A stretch of 64,000 nt of DNA, taken from Daphnia pulex (taxonomy: Eukaryota; Arthropoda; Branchiopoda; Diplostraca; Daphniidae). The translations under genes and the position numbers were made by a program. This document shows positions 1 through 14,870 of this stretch, in pieces. Under the pieces are notes generated by a model, which had not been told where the DNA came from, did not search any database, and saw only the letters and a program-made list of their open reading frames with translations. Numbering within the stretch: position 1 is the stretch's first letter; each line of letters starts with the position of its first letter. The stretch covers positions 12,293,501 to 12,357,500 of the forward strand of contig NC_060018.1 of NCBI RefSeq assembly GCF_021134715.1, in the 5' to 3' direction.

Positions 1-3000
1 TCAAAGATGTTTGACCCGTCGCGGGAATTGATTTATTCATCAAAAAGCTCAATTTCCGCGAATCCATTAACGCGTTTATTTATATCCATTCCCAGAAAAA
101 AGCCAACCTGTGATGGATGACCATCAAAACACGCCTAGCCCCCCCCTTCCACCATTTCAATAATAATTTTAAAAAAGAAAAGTTGTCTTAATGCACCTCG
201 TTTCTTTGTGAATGAACAAGAAAAAAAATAAACAAGACACACAACATCAGTGTTGGTTTTGACTGCAGTACACGACACAAAAAAGATGAAAATCTCGGAA
301 AAATCTCTTGTTACGTGTGTTGTTCACAATCACATTACATTAGACACACACGTGTAACAAAAGCCGACATCAGAGGGTCAAAAGAAGATTTCTTCATTTC
401 GCTTCGAATGTGAACCATTTCCGTCACTGACATGTGAAAACGAACAACAAGAAAAGGGAATTGTTTACCTTTTTTTAAAAAACACAGGTAAAAAAAAAAT
501 AAAATAATAATTCCATTTTCTGCTTGGTCATGTGAGTCCAACAATTTTTCTTTTTAAAAATCACTTTCAAGACATAAGACGCCCCCTTTGGCTTCCCACC
601 AAACGATTTCTTCATTTACTCGATAAACAAAATGTAAAATTAATCAAATAAAACAAAACAAGACATTTTTTTCGTCCGAATTCTTTGGCAAATTTTCAAT
701 CGCAATACAAAATTCGCACAGAGTTTGTGCGTTTGGCTCGAGCGTGTGACGGACAAAGTTCGTCTGAAGTGAAAAAATAAGACAAATAATTATTTTATTT
801 TTCAAACAAAAACAGGAAAAAAAGATTTCGCCGACTTTGCGGCGACCGAGACGCCATCGGGGGGGGTATATAATAATCATCTACCTCCAGGCTGAAATGA
901 GGTGGGCGGTTACTTTCGCGGCCCTTTGCGGATATATCTTTTATTTTTGTATTTTTTAAAAAGGTAAAAAAATAAAAGAAATTACTGATGATGCACCACC
1001 AGCAACGGCTGTCGACCCAAATTTCTTACTATGCCTCCCACAATATTATTTTCAATGACAAAATGATCATCATTTCCCCCCACCCAAACGTATCCAAACG
1101 TATCCATCGACCCCCGTTTCGTTACTATCCCCTCCGCCTTCCTAGTCGTTAGATCACAGATGGAAAAAAAATTTCAAAAAAGATAGAACACATTTGTGTT
1201 TACATCTCCTTTCTATATTCCATTTCCTCTTGCTGCATTTATATTTGGTTGTGTACAGGAAGATGGGAATCATCTCCCGTGTCACGCGCCATCTGCCACA
1301 CACCACCGGTGCGACCACTGCCTGTCACAATGGGTGGCATATCGTGCGTGCCATAACAATAACAGAAACTGAAAGCTAGAGCTAAAAAGAAAAAGAAAGA
1401 AAAACAAGAAGAGGAGCTAGACGATAATGGATTCGAACCGCGTGACAGATGCCGAGACTCTCGAGTGGCGCCAATTTCAAAAATGGTTCGCGTTTCTTTC
1501 TTTTTAAATTATTTAAAAATAAAAAACTCGATGGATAAAACCAAAAAAGTTTTGGGTTTTTGTGACGACGACTACGACGAATGCAAAAATCTATAAATAA
1601 AAATAAAAGAAACACTAGCAACTCAATTTAATTGCCCTGCGAATGAATATAAAAACGAGACACACAACTGGCAGCCGGGTATAGTAAGAAATGGTCAGAG
1701 ATTACAGTCGGCGCCGCCGAGCGTGAAGCAATTCACGCAAAAAAAAGAAAAAGGGACAACAACGAAAAAAGAAAACCAACAGAAATAAATTTCTTATCGC
1801 CTTTTCTTAGTTTGAGAATGATGACCATTTTAAAAACACAACCCCAAAAAAAGACTCTTGGGTTGGCGAATTGATTTTTTTTTCCCGCTCTAATCTCGTC
1901 TACAGGTATTTTGCCGAAAAGAACTTGTCTCATTTCCCGGTTATCCCGAAACCAAATACCCCCCCCAAAAAAAATACCCAAAAAACTTTTTTGGCTAAAT
2001 TGCACTCAGCCACTAAAATTTGGTTTCTTAATTTCTGTTCGTTGTCGAGACACACCGATTTGTTGCTGATTGCTGCAACTCGACTCCAAAAGAGAAGTAG
2101 CCGAGAGAGAGTACATAAGAGAACCTGTTGGGAGTTTGTGATGATGTTTAGTCGCTCGGTTTTAATTGAGAGCCAAAGAGTTGCGGTTCGTTTCGAGATC
2201 TTTTTATTGCACAATGTCCTCTCTCTCAGCGTTTGAGTCAACGAGCAAAGAAAAGATAACAGGGTCCCGGTCCCATTATAATAAAACCATAATATTACTA
2301 TACACGCAAAAGTTTTTTTTTCTTTTTTTGTTTTGGTGTGTGACAACATTTCAAACGACATTTTGGCGCCGCCAGTTTCCACCGGAAACTCTACGAGCCA
2401 CTACGTCAAATAGTGAAATGTAATAAAACACACGAGAGGCCTTCGGGAAAGAAAAGAAACCTTAAAAGAGTTTTGAACGTGAGCGCTAATTGAAAAAAAT
2501 AAAAGAGAAAACGACGTCGACGACTATCGAACATCATCTACTCACACAAACAAAATGAGAAAGATTGAGTGAGAGCTATGGCCAATTTCAAATATTTGCC
2601 TATTATTTTTTTCCCGCCTTCGACCAACGTCGACAATCAAATATTTTGTATTGTATTTTAATTCTCTCGTACCTTCTTTTTCTTTTCAAAATTCTAGAGA
2701 CTCACGATGACCTAATAGTCTCCCTGCCATCCTCTCCAAAGCGCCTTGGGCGCCGTTCGTCGTGGAAGAAAAAAATGTCGGTCAAACCCATTTCCCATTT
2801 TTATTGAGGGGAGTCGAAGAATGCACGAGAGTATAGGACCGCGTGAGCGTCAAAATATAGGGGGTGTTGCGTGTTTGCCAAAAAATTTTTTTAAAAAGAA
2901 AAAAAACACGCATTAATTTTCGTGAAGGGAGCGGGGGAAAGGGAGCGCCCCGGGGCGATTCGAAATGCAAATTAGTTTTTTTTTTCTCCCGTCTATACGC

Positions 3001-6000
3001 ACATTCACTTTATTCCCGTTACCCCTCCTCCCGGTCGTACTACTACTACTACTACGATTACTATTACTACTACTACGAGTTATTTTCGTCAGTGTTCATT
3101 TGCAAGCTAAGGAAAAGGGTCGACCGTAATATTATTATTATTACTATTTTTCCCGTTTACCATTTCAATCGTTTCATAACGCAAAAAAAAATAGAAAATT
3201 GAAATTAAAGGGGGGTAATACTATGACAAAACAGACGAAAAACCTACCAGACTGTGTAATTCTCTTGTGTGCGGTTTCACGTTATCGTGCTGTTACATTC
3301 ATTCAAGGCCAAAATAAAAATAAGAAAGAAAGAAAAAAAAACGTTCAGACACCAAAACCTTTTCCACCTTTTTTTTTTCTTTAAAGAGAACCACCCGCGG
3401 GACTCCAGACTATGGCAGACGGGTCTGAACGTAGCCCGCGGGGCGTGAATACTACGCAATGTTATGCAGCGGGAACGAAAGAAAGGAAAGGAAGAAAGAA
3501 AAAAAGAAAAATAAGGAGAATTTTCAAGAATGCCGGTCACGTGTTTCCCGCCAAGAAATAAAAGGGGCAAAGAAAAGAAAATCACTTTTTTTTTTCAAAA
3601 TTCCCGCCGACGACGTGATTTTTTTGTTTTTTGTTTTTTAAATAAATTTTAGAGGGAAAGAGAGCCGGAAAGCAATGCAGAAAATGCGAATTGATGTGAA
3701 TATAAATGAGGGGGACATTCAGGGAAATTGTTCACTAACAAAAAACCAAAAAATATACGAAGGGCGTCGGGAGCAGCCGGCGCTGCCACATTGCAGCAGA
3801 TGGTTTTTCGGTGCCTTGTGTGCGTGCCATGACCGAAATAAAAATTTGAAAAAAACTCTACAAAACCCCGGCGTGAAAGCAAAGTTTTCTTTTCTACCCC
3901 CGTTTCTTTTAAAATTATTATTTTGTTCTTCATTGTTTCGTTTAGATTTCCCGCGTGTTTTGACCTCCTTTTATTTCTCTCTCTTTCTCTCTCCATCGGT
4001 CCCGCCGACGGGAATATCGCTCCGACAACCGCAACAATCGCATCATCATCAAGCATTTCAACACAAGAAGAAAAGCTCCAACAAAAGTGAACCGTACACT
4101 TCCAAATAATCAAAATTCAACAAAATAAATAAATGACTCGGATCAAAAGCGGACAGCATTTCTTTGCGCTTTCTGCACCAATCGACAATCGAAGCGTTCA
4201 ATCAAAATCGGCCCAAAGTTGTTTCTGTCGTCATCGCATCCGTCATTTCGTACATATTTTTCAGTCTAAAATAAAATACCAAAAATTTGTGTTGCCAAAA
4301 AGATAAAAAGGAAAATAATAATTTTTGAGGTTTTCTGATGCGCGCTCGCGCCCGTCCTTCAGTCAAAGTCGCCACGGCCGTCGTTCACCACGGCCTTTTG
4401 TCTGGATTGCACGTCACCAGCAGACTAGACAAGGCCTTTTTAACATATTTTTCAATTTTTTCCGACAAAATTTTTTTTAAAAATTAGACACGATTTTTAT
4501 AGAATTTTCTAAAAAAAAAAAAAAGTTACGTAACGAGTCTCTTAAAAAAACACTAACCAGTTTTTTTATTTTATTTTTTTTTCGGGCTATGCCCTTGTGC
4601 ATAACGAGGTCACATTACACACTCGATCGTGCGTTCATATAAGCCCTCCTTTTATCCACACACTCACTCTCTGTCCATCTATAATTCCCAAATCAAACAA
4701 TAAACGTCGAGAAATTGATTACAAAACAATTTGTTTGTGATCTCGGATCAAAAAGGGCAATGACGTAATCAGGATTATTACGACTCTTTTTTTTTCGATT
4801 GTCATGCATAACATTTTTCAATCCCCTACGGGGAGATTAGGCGATTTTTCAAAAAATAAAAAAATAGAATTAAGACACACAATTGAATGATAAAGCGAGT
4901 TTTTTTTTTCTTTTGATTAAAAAATAAAATTGAAATAAAAATTTTTTAAACCAAAATGTATGGTAGACGAACAACATTTTTGTGGTTAGATATCAAAGGG
5001 GGCTTACTAAATCTAAAATTTGTAATTTAAAATTTTTTGTTTTTTAGCGGAGATCGCTAGACCTCAGCAAAGTTCAAACAACCTCAACCACCGCCCATTG
5101 ATAAGTAGCAACGTTATCTCTCTCTGTAAATGTCGTCGTTGGGTTCGTTGTTGATTGACTCGGCCGCAATCCATTTTTAAAAAACCCGCGCCACAGTGCA
5201 CACAGATAAGAAACGGTGAATTCATTCATTCCAATATCGTTCAAAAACGTCAACTCAATTCCAGCACGTGAACCGAATTTCTTCCTTTTTCTTTTGGCTA
5301 TTCCAAGAAAAATAAAAAAACGAACGAACGACGTCTCGCCAACATAAACGCCAGGCATTTCCTGGACCGGGTTACACCACCGCCACCACCGCCAACAAAC
5401 AACAGCTGTTATTGTTGTTTTTCACGCTCTTGTAACTGGTAGTTAGGGAAGGAAAAAAATTCTTCTTAACCGCTCTGGGCACGCTATATTCATAGGCGAA
5501 ATGCAATTTCAAATCCCCCCCAAGAAAAAAATGTAAAATAAAAATAACATCCACCCCCCTATATGTGTGTTTTTTACGCACTGCCGTATACTACTGATAA
5601 GTATAAGTTCTTTTCTGTTCAGCAGCACGTAATAATCAAATGGTTGCGCATTTTTTTATTATTATTTTCATCAATTTTCACCACCGCCGCCGCCCCATAA
5701 AATAAAATAAAATAAAAAAAAGGACGACGAGAAAAGCGCGGGAAAACGGGAGTTGGCAGCCCGTAACAACGGCCATAAATACCTGTAATACAGTAAGTAG
5801 TTGGTAACATTAGACGATTGAATCATTGCACGGACCTTTTATTATATCATGCCACCATACCTGTGCAGCGACGGTATAGATTACAGGTGTAGCATTACCT
5901 GGGAATTCAAATGGCGAGTAAAAAATAATCATAAAAGAACGACCAGCCCCTATCTCTCTCTCTGTGTCTGTCTGTCTATTAAATAAATGTAATTTCCGAA

Positions 6001-9000
6001 TGCGTAGGCAGAAGAAAGGAAAAGAAAACAGAAAAAAAAAAGAAACCCAATAACAGACACTCACTCCAGTTGGCTGTGCGTGTAAGTTAGTTAAGGGTGA
6101 CTGTTCGTTGGCGTTCGCACAATATTGACCGCTTCCGTCCGGCTCGGCAGCCGCAGACCAATCATTTTTTTTCTCCAAGCAGTAAATATATAAATAACGC
6201 AATATTCAACGAAAAAATAATTTGATTGACATCAACGTCTCTACAAAAAAAATTGTAAAATAAAATTTAAAAAAAATGGGGGGACGCCAAAGGTTTTTGT
6301 CACATGATTCCCACGGATAACCCAGTAGAGAGTTACTTCGGCCGTATATACAATCTAACGACACAACCGAGACCAAACAATAGGATAGGGAAAAGAAGCT
6401 AGTTTATAAGGGATCTTTTTTTTCCAGTTTTTCTAGACCTTTGTCTACTAGGTCTATTTTTGTTTTTTTTCAATTGTTGCGCAGCTTCTTTCACCTAGCG
6501 AGCCCTTGTTATTCTCCAATTGGGGGTAGTTGGGGGGCTACAACCGTAAAGGTGGTTGGGCCCCTCGAATCTGGATCACATACACACACACACAAGGGGG
6601 CTCACGGATTCATCATTCATCGTTCATTCGACAAAAAAAACCTCCATTATTCAACACCTGGAGGGGATCATAATATTACCGACAAGTGGCGCGACACAAT
6701 TTTTCAAACCGCCAATCGAAGCGAATGATGTGATTTGATCCAATTCAGTTTCGACAGCAGCCGAGAGATAGATAGAAAATTCAAAAAGCCAATCGGCAAA
6801 GAAGGCATTTTTCTTTCCATTGACGCCTCTACGGTTATTTACGAGCTCTCTTTCTCTCCCAACTGGCGAAAATAAATGGGCGCCTTGTTGTAACATTACT
6901 TTCCGGTTGTCTAACTGTCCTCCTCCCACAAGTCGGCGAGGCGGAGTCCCCACTACATCTATACTTGGTCTCTGTATGTACCTATTCATAATAGACTAGG
7001 GAAAAGATTACCATCATCTTTTACCCTTTTCTTCTTCTTCTTCTTCCCCCTTAAACTCTTTCATTTTCTTTCGTAATTGGGGGACGGTTTTTTCTTTCCT
7101 TTTCTGACTCGAAAAGTTTGGGGTTTTACAGGGTAGGCGGAGTTCTCCAGGAAATTTTTTCTTTTTTACTCCGATGCAGCTGCTTGAAAGCCTTTTTTTT
7201 AGGAAAAAATTTCGGGGTTTTATATAACATTCGAACTATTTTAGTTTTCAGTTTTTTTTTAGAAGAAAGACAAAAAAGAAATGTTTTATGAGATCGGTGA
7301 GTTTCGATGTGCGTGAACTCGTTTCCTTCACGTTCAGTAGAGAAGAAGAAGAACAAAAAGAAAAACACGACGGAATGATTCGAATAATAGAAGAAATGGA
7401 ATAGAAAAACGAATTCTTCCCATTTCTTTTATTTTTTACGAGTTCTTTCCGGCTCATTTCGGAAATGTTTTTCCACAGAAAAAAAAAAAAAGGTTTTCCA
7501 TTCATTTTCGTTTCCCGCTCAACTTTTTGAGAGAGATTTCATCTTTTTTCCAGTGAATTCCCCGGTTGAACCAAAACAAACAAAATGTCGTCTCCCCCTT
7601 TTTGTTTGATTTGGAAGAAATCCAATTCTTTCAAACCCCCCCAAAAATATATAATACACCGCGTCGAGTGTGCGCAGCGGAACTGGTTGTTGTATCATCC
7701 ATTTAATAACAGTCCTCTCTCTCTCGTGTTTTGATGGACGTTTCTTCGTGTGTAAGCAAAAGTCGACATGTCCCATCGCTTTTAGCGCGTTACAACATTT
7801 TCAACGCAACAGACAGTTAATCAAAAGACTAAAACCCCAAAAATATAAAAGTGGGCCAGCCGTAACAATCATTTTTTTTTCGTGTTGTTTGCCTCTCATT
7901 TCGTCTGCTATTTTTGATGGCAACTCACGCAGACAGGAGCCAGACAGACGCTCATTACAGCCAACAGGTACAAAAAAGAAACGGAATAATGTTACGTGTG
8001 TTGCTTACCTTTTCAGACGAAATGCGGCGTGCCGGAAATGTCAACCGTTCAGCAGCAGCAACAGCAGACTAGAAAAAAAAGAAAAGTAAATCACAAAAAA
8101 AAAATAGTTCTATTTATTTTCGAAAATGATACACACACATTCAGCCGAGAGTCTAAATAAATAAATATCAATCTAATCTTAGAAATTTTGAAATTGCTGG
8201 TTCAAAAATAGACTTTGAGCCCGCGTTCATTTTTTTTTTTCCTTTTTCAAACTAATAAAATCTAATTCGCAATCTTTGAGCGCCGCCAGGAGCGACAGTT
8301 GTGAAAGTAATTTGAAATGACACTAGAAATAGAAATTATAAAGTGATGAAAGAGAGAGCCCCCCCCCCAAACGCACCCAAAACGTCGGTAGAAATGCGAT
8401 CTATTAAAAGAGAGAAATAGGTTACATAATCCACACATAGTCGATTCCCGTTTTTAAATGGTTCGGAATGAGAGAGATAGAGAGAAAACAAAAATCTATC
8501 TATTTTCAATTTAAAAATTTGTTGGATTAAATTTCCAGGGTTTTTTATTTTAATACAAAGTCTCAACTGTCAAAAAACGGGATACCCCCATATTTTTGTA
8601 GACTTTTAAAAACAAACCCGAAAGTCTAGTCGCAGCCGCGATCCATGGCTACATTTTCCTGGAAAAATCGATGCATCTGCCGGGCCCAGTTTTCCCTGAG
8701 TCCCTTTAAAAAAAAAGAAGAGAGAGAAATGCGGAGGGACCGTTGTGTGTTCTCTCAATCGGGGAAACGTAAAACTCCCCAGCACCGCCGTTTTCGGTCG
8801 AATTTCATTCCCCCTCTTACCAAAAGTGTATACTGTTGGATATATAGTGTTTATGGACTATATATAAATGACGTTGAGCTGGCCAAGAGCCCTGTGTCTG
8901 CCCTCCTTCTGTCTCTTACATTATGAGATCACATTTCACGCCGAACTGACCACCTACCACCACCTCGTCCCTCTCGTCCATCAAACGGTCAAGCAACAAG
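1..9000. other. Gene-poor, simple-sequence-rich DNA (left part)
   Basis: No coding exon can be supported here. Open frames of up to about 150 codons exist on both strands (for example 1930-2382 minus, 3649-4113 minus and 3675-4109 plus). They overlap each other, are rich in runs of K, F and S that come from poly-A, poly-T and TTC tracts, and show no recognisable domain or coherent splice structure. The DNA is made of A/T homopolymers, TTC/GAA and AC/CT tracts and short G-runs. The same texture is seen in the introns of the Nuclear Factor I gene near the right end, so this may be intronic or regulatory DNA of a large regulatory gene. That last point is inference. Confidence 0.5.
1429..1439 (-). 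other. Isolated Pol III B-box match (tRNA-like remnant)
   Basis: Read on the minus strand this is GGTTCGAATCC, a perfect match to the internal B-box of tRNA genes and tRNA-derived SINEs. About 30-40 bases upstream on the same strand (around 1470-1485) is a TGGCGCC...GAG stretch that loosely resembles an A-box. No 7-bp acceptor stem or 5-bp T-stem can be formed around it, so it is not an intact tRNA. It may be a decayed tRNA, a SINE head or chance. Confidence 0.25.
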
Positions 9001-9706
9001 CCTCGGTAGGAAGAAAAAAGGACCTTCTTCTTTTCTTGGCTTTTGTTATTTTTATTATTATTTCCATCTTCTTCCTTTTTACGGTCGACTGCACATTCTA
9101 GACGCGACTGCGAGCCCAGTGATTGGGTCAGACTAGGGAAAAAATAGGAGGGTGGTCTCCACCGAAAAACGGTGGGGGGAAATCAAATACAATAGAATTG
9201 CGATTGAGTTCTAGTTCTAGTTTGTGTGTGTGTGTGCTGTAAAGCTTTTTCTTTTCTATTTTTTTACCTGATGATTTGCTCGGCCAGAAGCGGCTCCGTC
9301 ATCACCCGGTCAAAAGAAGGAGACGGGATATCAAAAGGGCGGTAGATCGACATATCGTCCGTTATATCTACATCAAACAAGGATTGTATGTAGGGGGGCC
9401 TTATAAAGAAAAGGAAAGAAGAAAAAAAATTGTATTTTTCTTCTTTTATTCCTCGTATATAGACCTCTCTATTATATCAAATGATGAAAATTTCTCTTCT
9501 TCTTCTTCTTCAGTTTCGGCTGAATCTTTAAAGGCCTAAACTGGAACAATTTCGTGCATGTGTCTGTGTGTCGGGGGAAGAAATAGGCCTATACAAAGCT
9601 ATTATGTTCTCTCTCTCCCTTGTAAAGAGTCGGTAGCAGGATAGGAGCAGCAGCTATATAGTAAAGGGCGTGTCGAGTTACTCAAAGATCCGCAAAAGAA
9701 CCCCAG

Positions 9707-9725
9707 ACACACACACACACACACA
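9707..9725. repeat. AC dinucleotide microsatellite
   Basis: About nine perfect AC units, directly visible. It is one of many CA/GT tracts in the flanking low-gene regions and is absent from the gene-dense block between 23 and 42 kb. Confidence 0.9.
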
Positions 9726-12700
9726 TGGGAAGGATAACACAAGAGCCGGTTCACATAATATTGAATTTTATTATTTTTTTTATTATTTTCCTGAGCTTCT
9801 TCTTTTTCGATTTGTTTCAAAAGACAAAAAGGAGGTTTGTATTATCTTAAAAAAATATATTATTTTGTTTAAAACTTCTTATGAGTAGAGAGGGGGCTTG
9901 CTCTGTCAAATGAGATTGAAAGATAAGAAGAACCAAAAAAAAAAATATTAATAAAATTAAACCATGAAGATAAATCTTTTTGGTAACACAAAGCTGAAGG
10001 GAGTTAAAACAAAATAAAAAAATGTCAAATCTTTTTTTTTTAAATAAAAACTTCGTCTCGTGTTTTGATTGAAAAATGTTTCTTGAAAAAATTAAGAAGA
10101 AACAAACAAACAAAAAAATGGTTGCTCATATCGAAAGAATCGACTCTTGCCATGGATGTTATAATAATACCGAGAAATACAAAGGACTGACCCCCCAAAT
10201 ATGGTGGACGAGGGGCATCAACGACAAACCAAACCAAACCAAAAAATAAAAATAAAAACTAGTCCCGACAGCATTCCTCATCACTGCTGCCTATATTAGC
10301 TGATAATACATCTATTCTAAACTCCCCACTTTTTCTTTCTTTTCTTTTTCAAATTTTCCTATCACGAAAAAAAACGCCTTTTAAAGATCATCAGGCGAGC
10401 GAACCAGCTGACCATCTATATAAAAGAGCTGGAATTACCTCTTTTTTAGACGCTCCTGTTGCTAAGGACAGATTTCAGGCTATCTAAACGACAAACACAC
10501 ACAAACTCTGCGTGAATGCGTACCTCTAGCGATAATTAGCCAGAAGCAGGAGGTCAAATTCGTCTATTTATAAAAATTCCCCGAAAGCACAGAGAAAAAT
10601 CGAGCACAAAAGTCTAAAAAGAAAAAAATCACACCACTTGTTATTTATTCGTCTGTCTGTATACGTGAATATGCAAATTCGCCAGCCAAGGGGAATTATA
10701 CATACAAACAGCCAAAACTGATTGTTGTATTTCGAAACGGTTCGAAGAGAGGAAAACCATCAGCCAACAGACAATCTCCTTCAAAGAGAAAGAAAAAAAA
10801 GACTTGCCAGTCATCTGACCTAACCACTTTGATTTCATTTTGTTAGTGTGTTACGCAACCGAATGTTGTGTGTGTGAAGAGAGAAAGCGTTGAAGGGAAG
10901 GCCCTCCGAGGGGTCAAACGACGGGTACGAACTCCCAAAAGAAAAACAAAAAAAAACATCTCGATGACTGTGTCAAAGCAACAAGAGAAAGAGAAGGGAT
11001 GATGAGAGATGTTTCACCTCCGTCTGGCGAGTCGTAAATACCGGCCGGCCGTAATTATACCGACCACAAATAAAGCGCAATAAAAATCCCGAGCAGGGGA
11101 GAGAAAAATAGACGAATGGCGGTGGTTTATATCATTATTATATCGGGCTCGCTTTTTTCTCTCTGTTTGTAAAAAAATAACAATCATTCGACCTCGCGAC
11201 TCCTCCTACCTTCGTTAATGGACAACTTGCTGCTCCGCCAGTAAATTGGTGCGGGGGGATATATAACCTTACGATTCCGTATAATATCTTTCAAAAATAA
11301 ACTAATAGATAATCAACTACGGCATGATTGGCCGAGCTCGGTGACCACTGACCGCTAGGAAAGAAGAAGACTAGCGGTAGAAATAACGAAGTCAATTGCA
11401 TTTTTAAAAAAACAACCAAACAAAGTTTTACATTTCGACCGTAACAAAACATAATACACCGGTGGTTTTTCGTGTAACGTTTTGTAAAACAAACTAATAA
11501 TAATAGGACGGGGGTAAAAACCCAGTTGGGGTTTTTCTCTTCTTCTTTGAGGTTTGTCGATCGGGCCGCAACATTATTACAACACCGACCAAAACACAAT
11601 CCCGATTCTTCTTCTTCTTTCCAGATATATATTTCGGTGTGCGCGCGATTCAGCACCAGTGCTGGAGGAACATGTCGCCCAATTTCAAATGTATTTCATA
11701 ACAAAAGCTTAGATCCTTGTACGGTACCGACGCAATTGTCTGCGGTACAGCTGCTCTTCCCCCCAGAAAAAAAAACGCCATGTGTTGGCTAACCCATAGA
11801 GGACCTTGCACACGCAAACACCTACCGTACCACCGTACAGTCGTCTAGAGTCTCTTAACAAAAACACCTTCCTATCTTTTTTTCTTTTGAGTGTGTCGGG
11901 GCTGAGCGCATCTTGGAAGACCTTGCAATCTTATAACCAAGGTTTCTGTATTATTTCTTTCTCTCTCCTCCCGTCTCTTTCACTCTACACAATGGCCTCG
12001 AGTGCGTTCACAAAAAAGGAGAGCGAGAAATAAATTGTACAAGGACAGGTGTGGTCTAACAGGATATTTCTGCGCTCTCGTTTTTTCTTCTTCTTGTACG
12101 TACATACAAAACCGAGTTGTAATAGGAGTACAGACGAACCTTTGCTGAAGGTTTCTGTGTGTTTGTACCGTATTCTTCTCCTACAAGGACACACCTACTC
12201 CATTTTTCTGTTACGAAATCAAAGAAGGAGGAGGATGCTCTCTTTCATCATCCGAAAACTTTTATTTTTTTCTTCCTTCCCATCCGCACAAATGCCGTGC
12301 ACGCGCCGAGCTCTTCCTTTTCTTGTCGTCTAGAAAATGCGACAGGGAGATAAATGGGCGCCAAGCTTTTTTTTTAAGAAACATTTCTCCACTTTCTCGG
12401 GAGTTATCTCCGTGCGGAGCGATTTATATCATATCCCGGTAGTTGTCGCAAGAACTCTCAGAGCTATAAGGCAAAAGTTACGGACTAGGGTAACAAATCT
12501 AGAGCATTAGAGATGATGCACAAGCTCTTCTTTTATTTTTTTGGGGTGAGACTTTTCTGTCGAGAGAAAATACGGGAGACTATGGACCGGAACTAAGCGC
12601 CGTGGTTTTTGATCCCACGTCTGTCACAACTTCTTCCATATCCAAGTCCCCATGACTCCCTAAGTCCCGCGTCAATATTGACATTTGCTTGGACGACAAC

Positions 12701-13121
12701 AAAAACTCGAGACATTTTCAAAAACTGTCAAACAAAAATAAAAAAGAGGCGGAATATTTGAAAAAAAAAAATGAAATGTGTGTGACTGGCAAATTTGATT
12801 TTTCAAATTTCCCGCCCACAATTTTCGCTTTTGGCCAAGGCTATATAATTCGATTCGCAGTTATTGATTGACAAGCGCAGAGTGTAGGGGTTTCGAGCGC
12901 GGGGGGTTCAGGTTAGATTGGATTTAGTGTGTTTGCACGTAATCTGTCCGCCTGTAGACTTTCTCTGTGTGTGTGTGTTGAACTTAAAAACACAAATATG
13001 CGGTCAGTGAAGCTCTGAAGGTTAACAGAGGGGATGCGAATGGGGTCCTTGTCCGATAAGAAAAAATTGTTCACTCTCTCGTTGGCTTGCCACGCCTTGT
13101 TTATTCAACAACGTCAAACAG

Positions 13122-13139
13122 CACACACACACACACACA
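13122..13139. repeat. CA dinucleotide microsatellite
   Basis: Nine perfect CA units in otherwise featureless DNA. Confidence 0.9.
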
Positions 13140-14851
13140 AGCAGAGAGATATTCGAAATCATAGTAAAAATGAAACCCCGTATAGGAAAGAAATGTGACC
13201 GACCTTTGTACCCGACGACCCCTTAGCAACCAAAGTCAGAGAGCTACTACTACACACAGGAGACGGTTGGAAAAAATCATGTGTGAAAAATCAAAAAGCT
13301 TGAAAAGAAAAAAAGAAATAAAATTTTTTTTTTTTCTTGGGAGACTATAGACCTCAGCCTATCAATCAATCCATCAGGTAAATATCCCTCCCCGAAATAT
13401 TCATGCCCAAATAGGCACACACACACACTTTTGTGTACAGCCCCGGCCGCATTTATTATTCCTCCTCCGATGTCCAAAATGCAACAACAGGACACCCCAA
13501 GGGCCCAGAAATGTTCAGATGGAAGAAGAGAGAAACAACAACTCTTCCATCATCATCCAAGAGGCCCATGTTGATCTTTCTATGAAACATTTTTCCAAGG
13601 GGGGTTGGGATTTATCTATTGATAGAACCAGATGCTCGACACAGTCCAGGGCAGGTGTTTAATTAGTACGGCAATCAGTAATATACCATCCAGTATAGGA
13701 AGAAAAAAGGGGGACCACACCAGCAGCAGCCGAATGTTTACACTCTTGTTCGCCATTGTGTCCAACCGTCCATATCAGAGTCGTTGATGGATCCCTTTCT
13801 ACACCTATCCATCGGGATCATCCCCCTATAGCTCTGTACAACAAGTGTTAAAGTAGTAGCTGAAAAATAAATGTTTTACGGCCCTCCGGAGAGAAAAAGA
13901 CATACTTGCACACACATGTTTCATTTTTTTTTTCAAACCCCCCCAACACCTTTCTTTTATTAGCAACAAACATACACTAAGTGATGGCAAATTGTCCACG
14001 GACACGTACGTGTGTATACTGTGTTTTTTTTCTTTTACGACTTTCGGACAAAGATCGAGAGAAGAAGAAAAAAAAGGCTCTATTATTACTCTGTTGAGTA
14101 GAAACGATTGCAAACGACTCATTCACAAGGTTGGAAATTGATGGCCCCAGAGTATAGTAGACATTATAACGATTGCTTTGTTGTGTGTGTGTGTGTGTTG
14201 GTGGGGGCAGTTTCATTCAATAGTATACATAACCGGGGCGGTCATAAGGTCCTTCCGGTAATGAAACAAAATAAGAGAATGAACACACACACACACAAAA
14301 AAAGAGAAGCGGATACTAAAAAATAAACTGTAGGAAACCGAGTTGATCCCTGCAGAGTTTCTGATGAACCCCAAAAGTTTCCTGAGCTTTAAGAAACTTC
14401 ACCTCGCATCTTTTATTTCAAGAAAGAAAAACGACCTAAGACGAATTTGAAAAGAAGAAGTCTTATCGCCATTTTCGTCCATGTGAAAAAGAATTCTGAC
14501 CGCACAACGGCCATTCCTACATACAAAATTGGTATTTGTCCCTTCTTCTTCAATGGTTTTTTTTCCTTCCATTGAATGGACAGACACACAACAAAAAGGG
14601 AAGAAGCAGTTTCTTCTTCTTCTACCGGCGAAATTTCTACTCTCATTCTTCAGATTTCGGGTTCTCCCAACGGAAACAACAAAGATACACTGGGGCCCAT
14701 AGGAGCGCCAAAGAGTGTGATATTGGGACCTGGACCCAGGGTCACTCGCTACATACAAGAAAAGAAAAAAAGTCCCTTTTTCTTCCCATTCATGGCCATC
14801 CGACCTGCCGCCACTGTGGAATGATTCAGCGGGAAAAATTCAAGTTCCCCC

Positions 14852-14870
14852 CTCTCTCTCTCTCTCTCTC
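14852..14870. repeat. CT dinucleotide microsatellite
   Basis: About nine perfect CT units following a short C-run. In arthropods such tracts often lie in GAGA-factor-type regulatory DNA, but nothing else here shows such a role. Confidence 0.85.

Noticed and set aside
1930..2382. 150-codon minus-strand frame
   Set aside because: Low-complexity composition, overlapped by comparable frames on the plus strand, and no motif or splice context.
3649..4113. Pair of long overlapping frames on both strands
   Set aside because: Mutual mirror frames in a stretch poor in TAA/TAG on either strand; no family resemblance.
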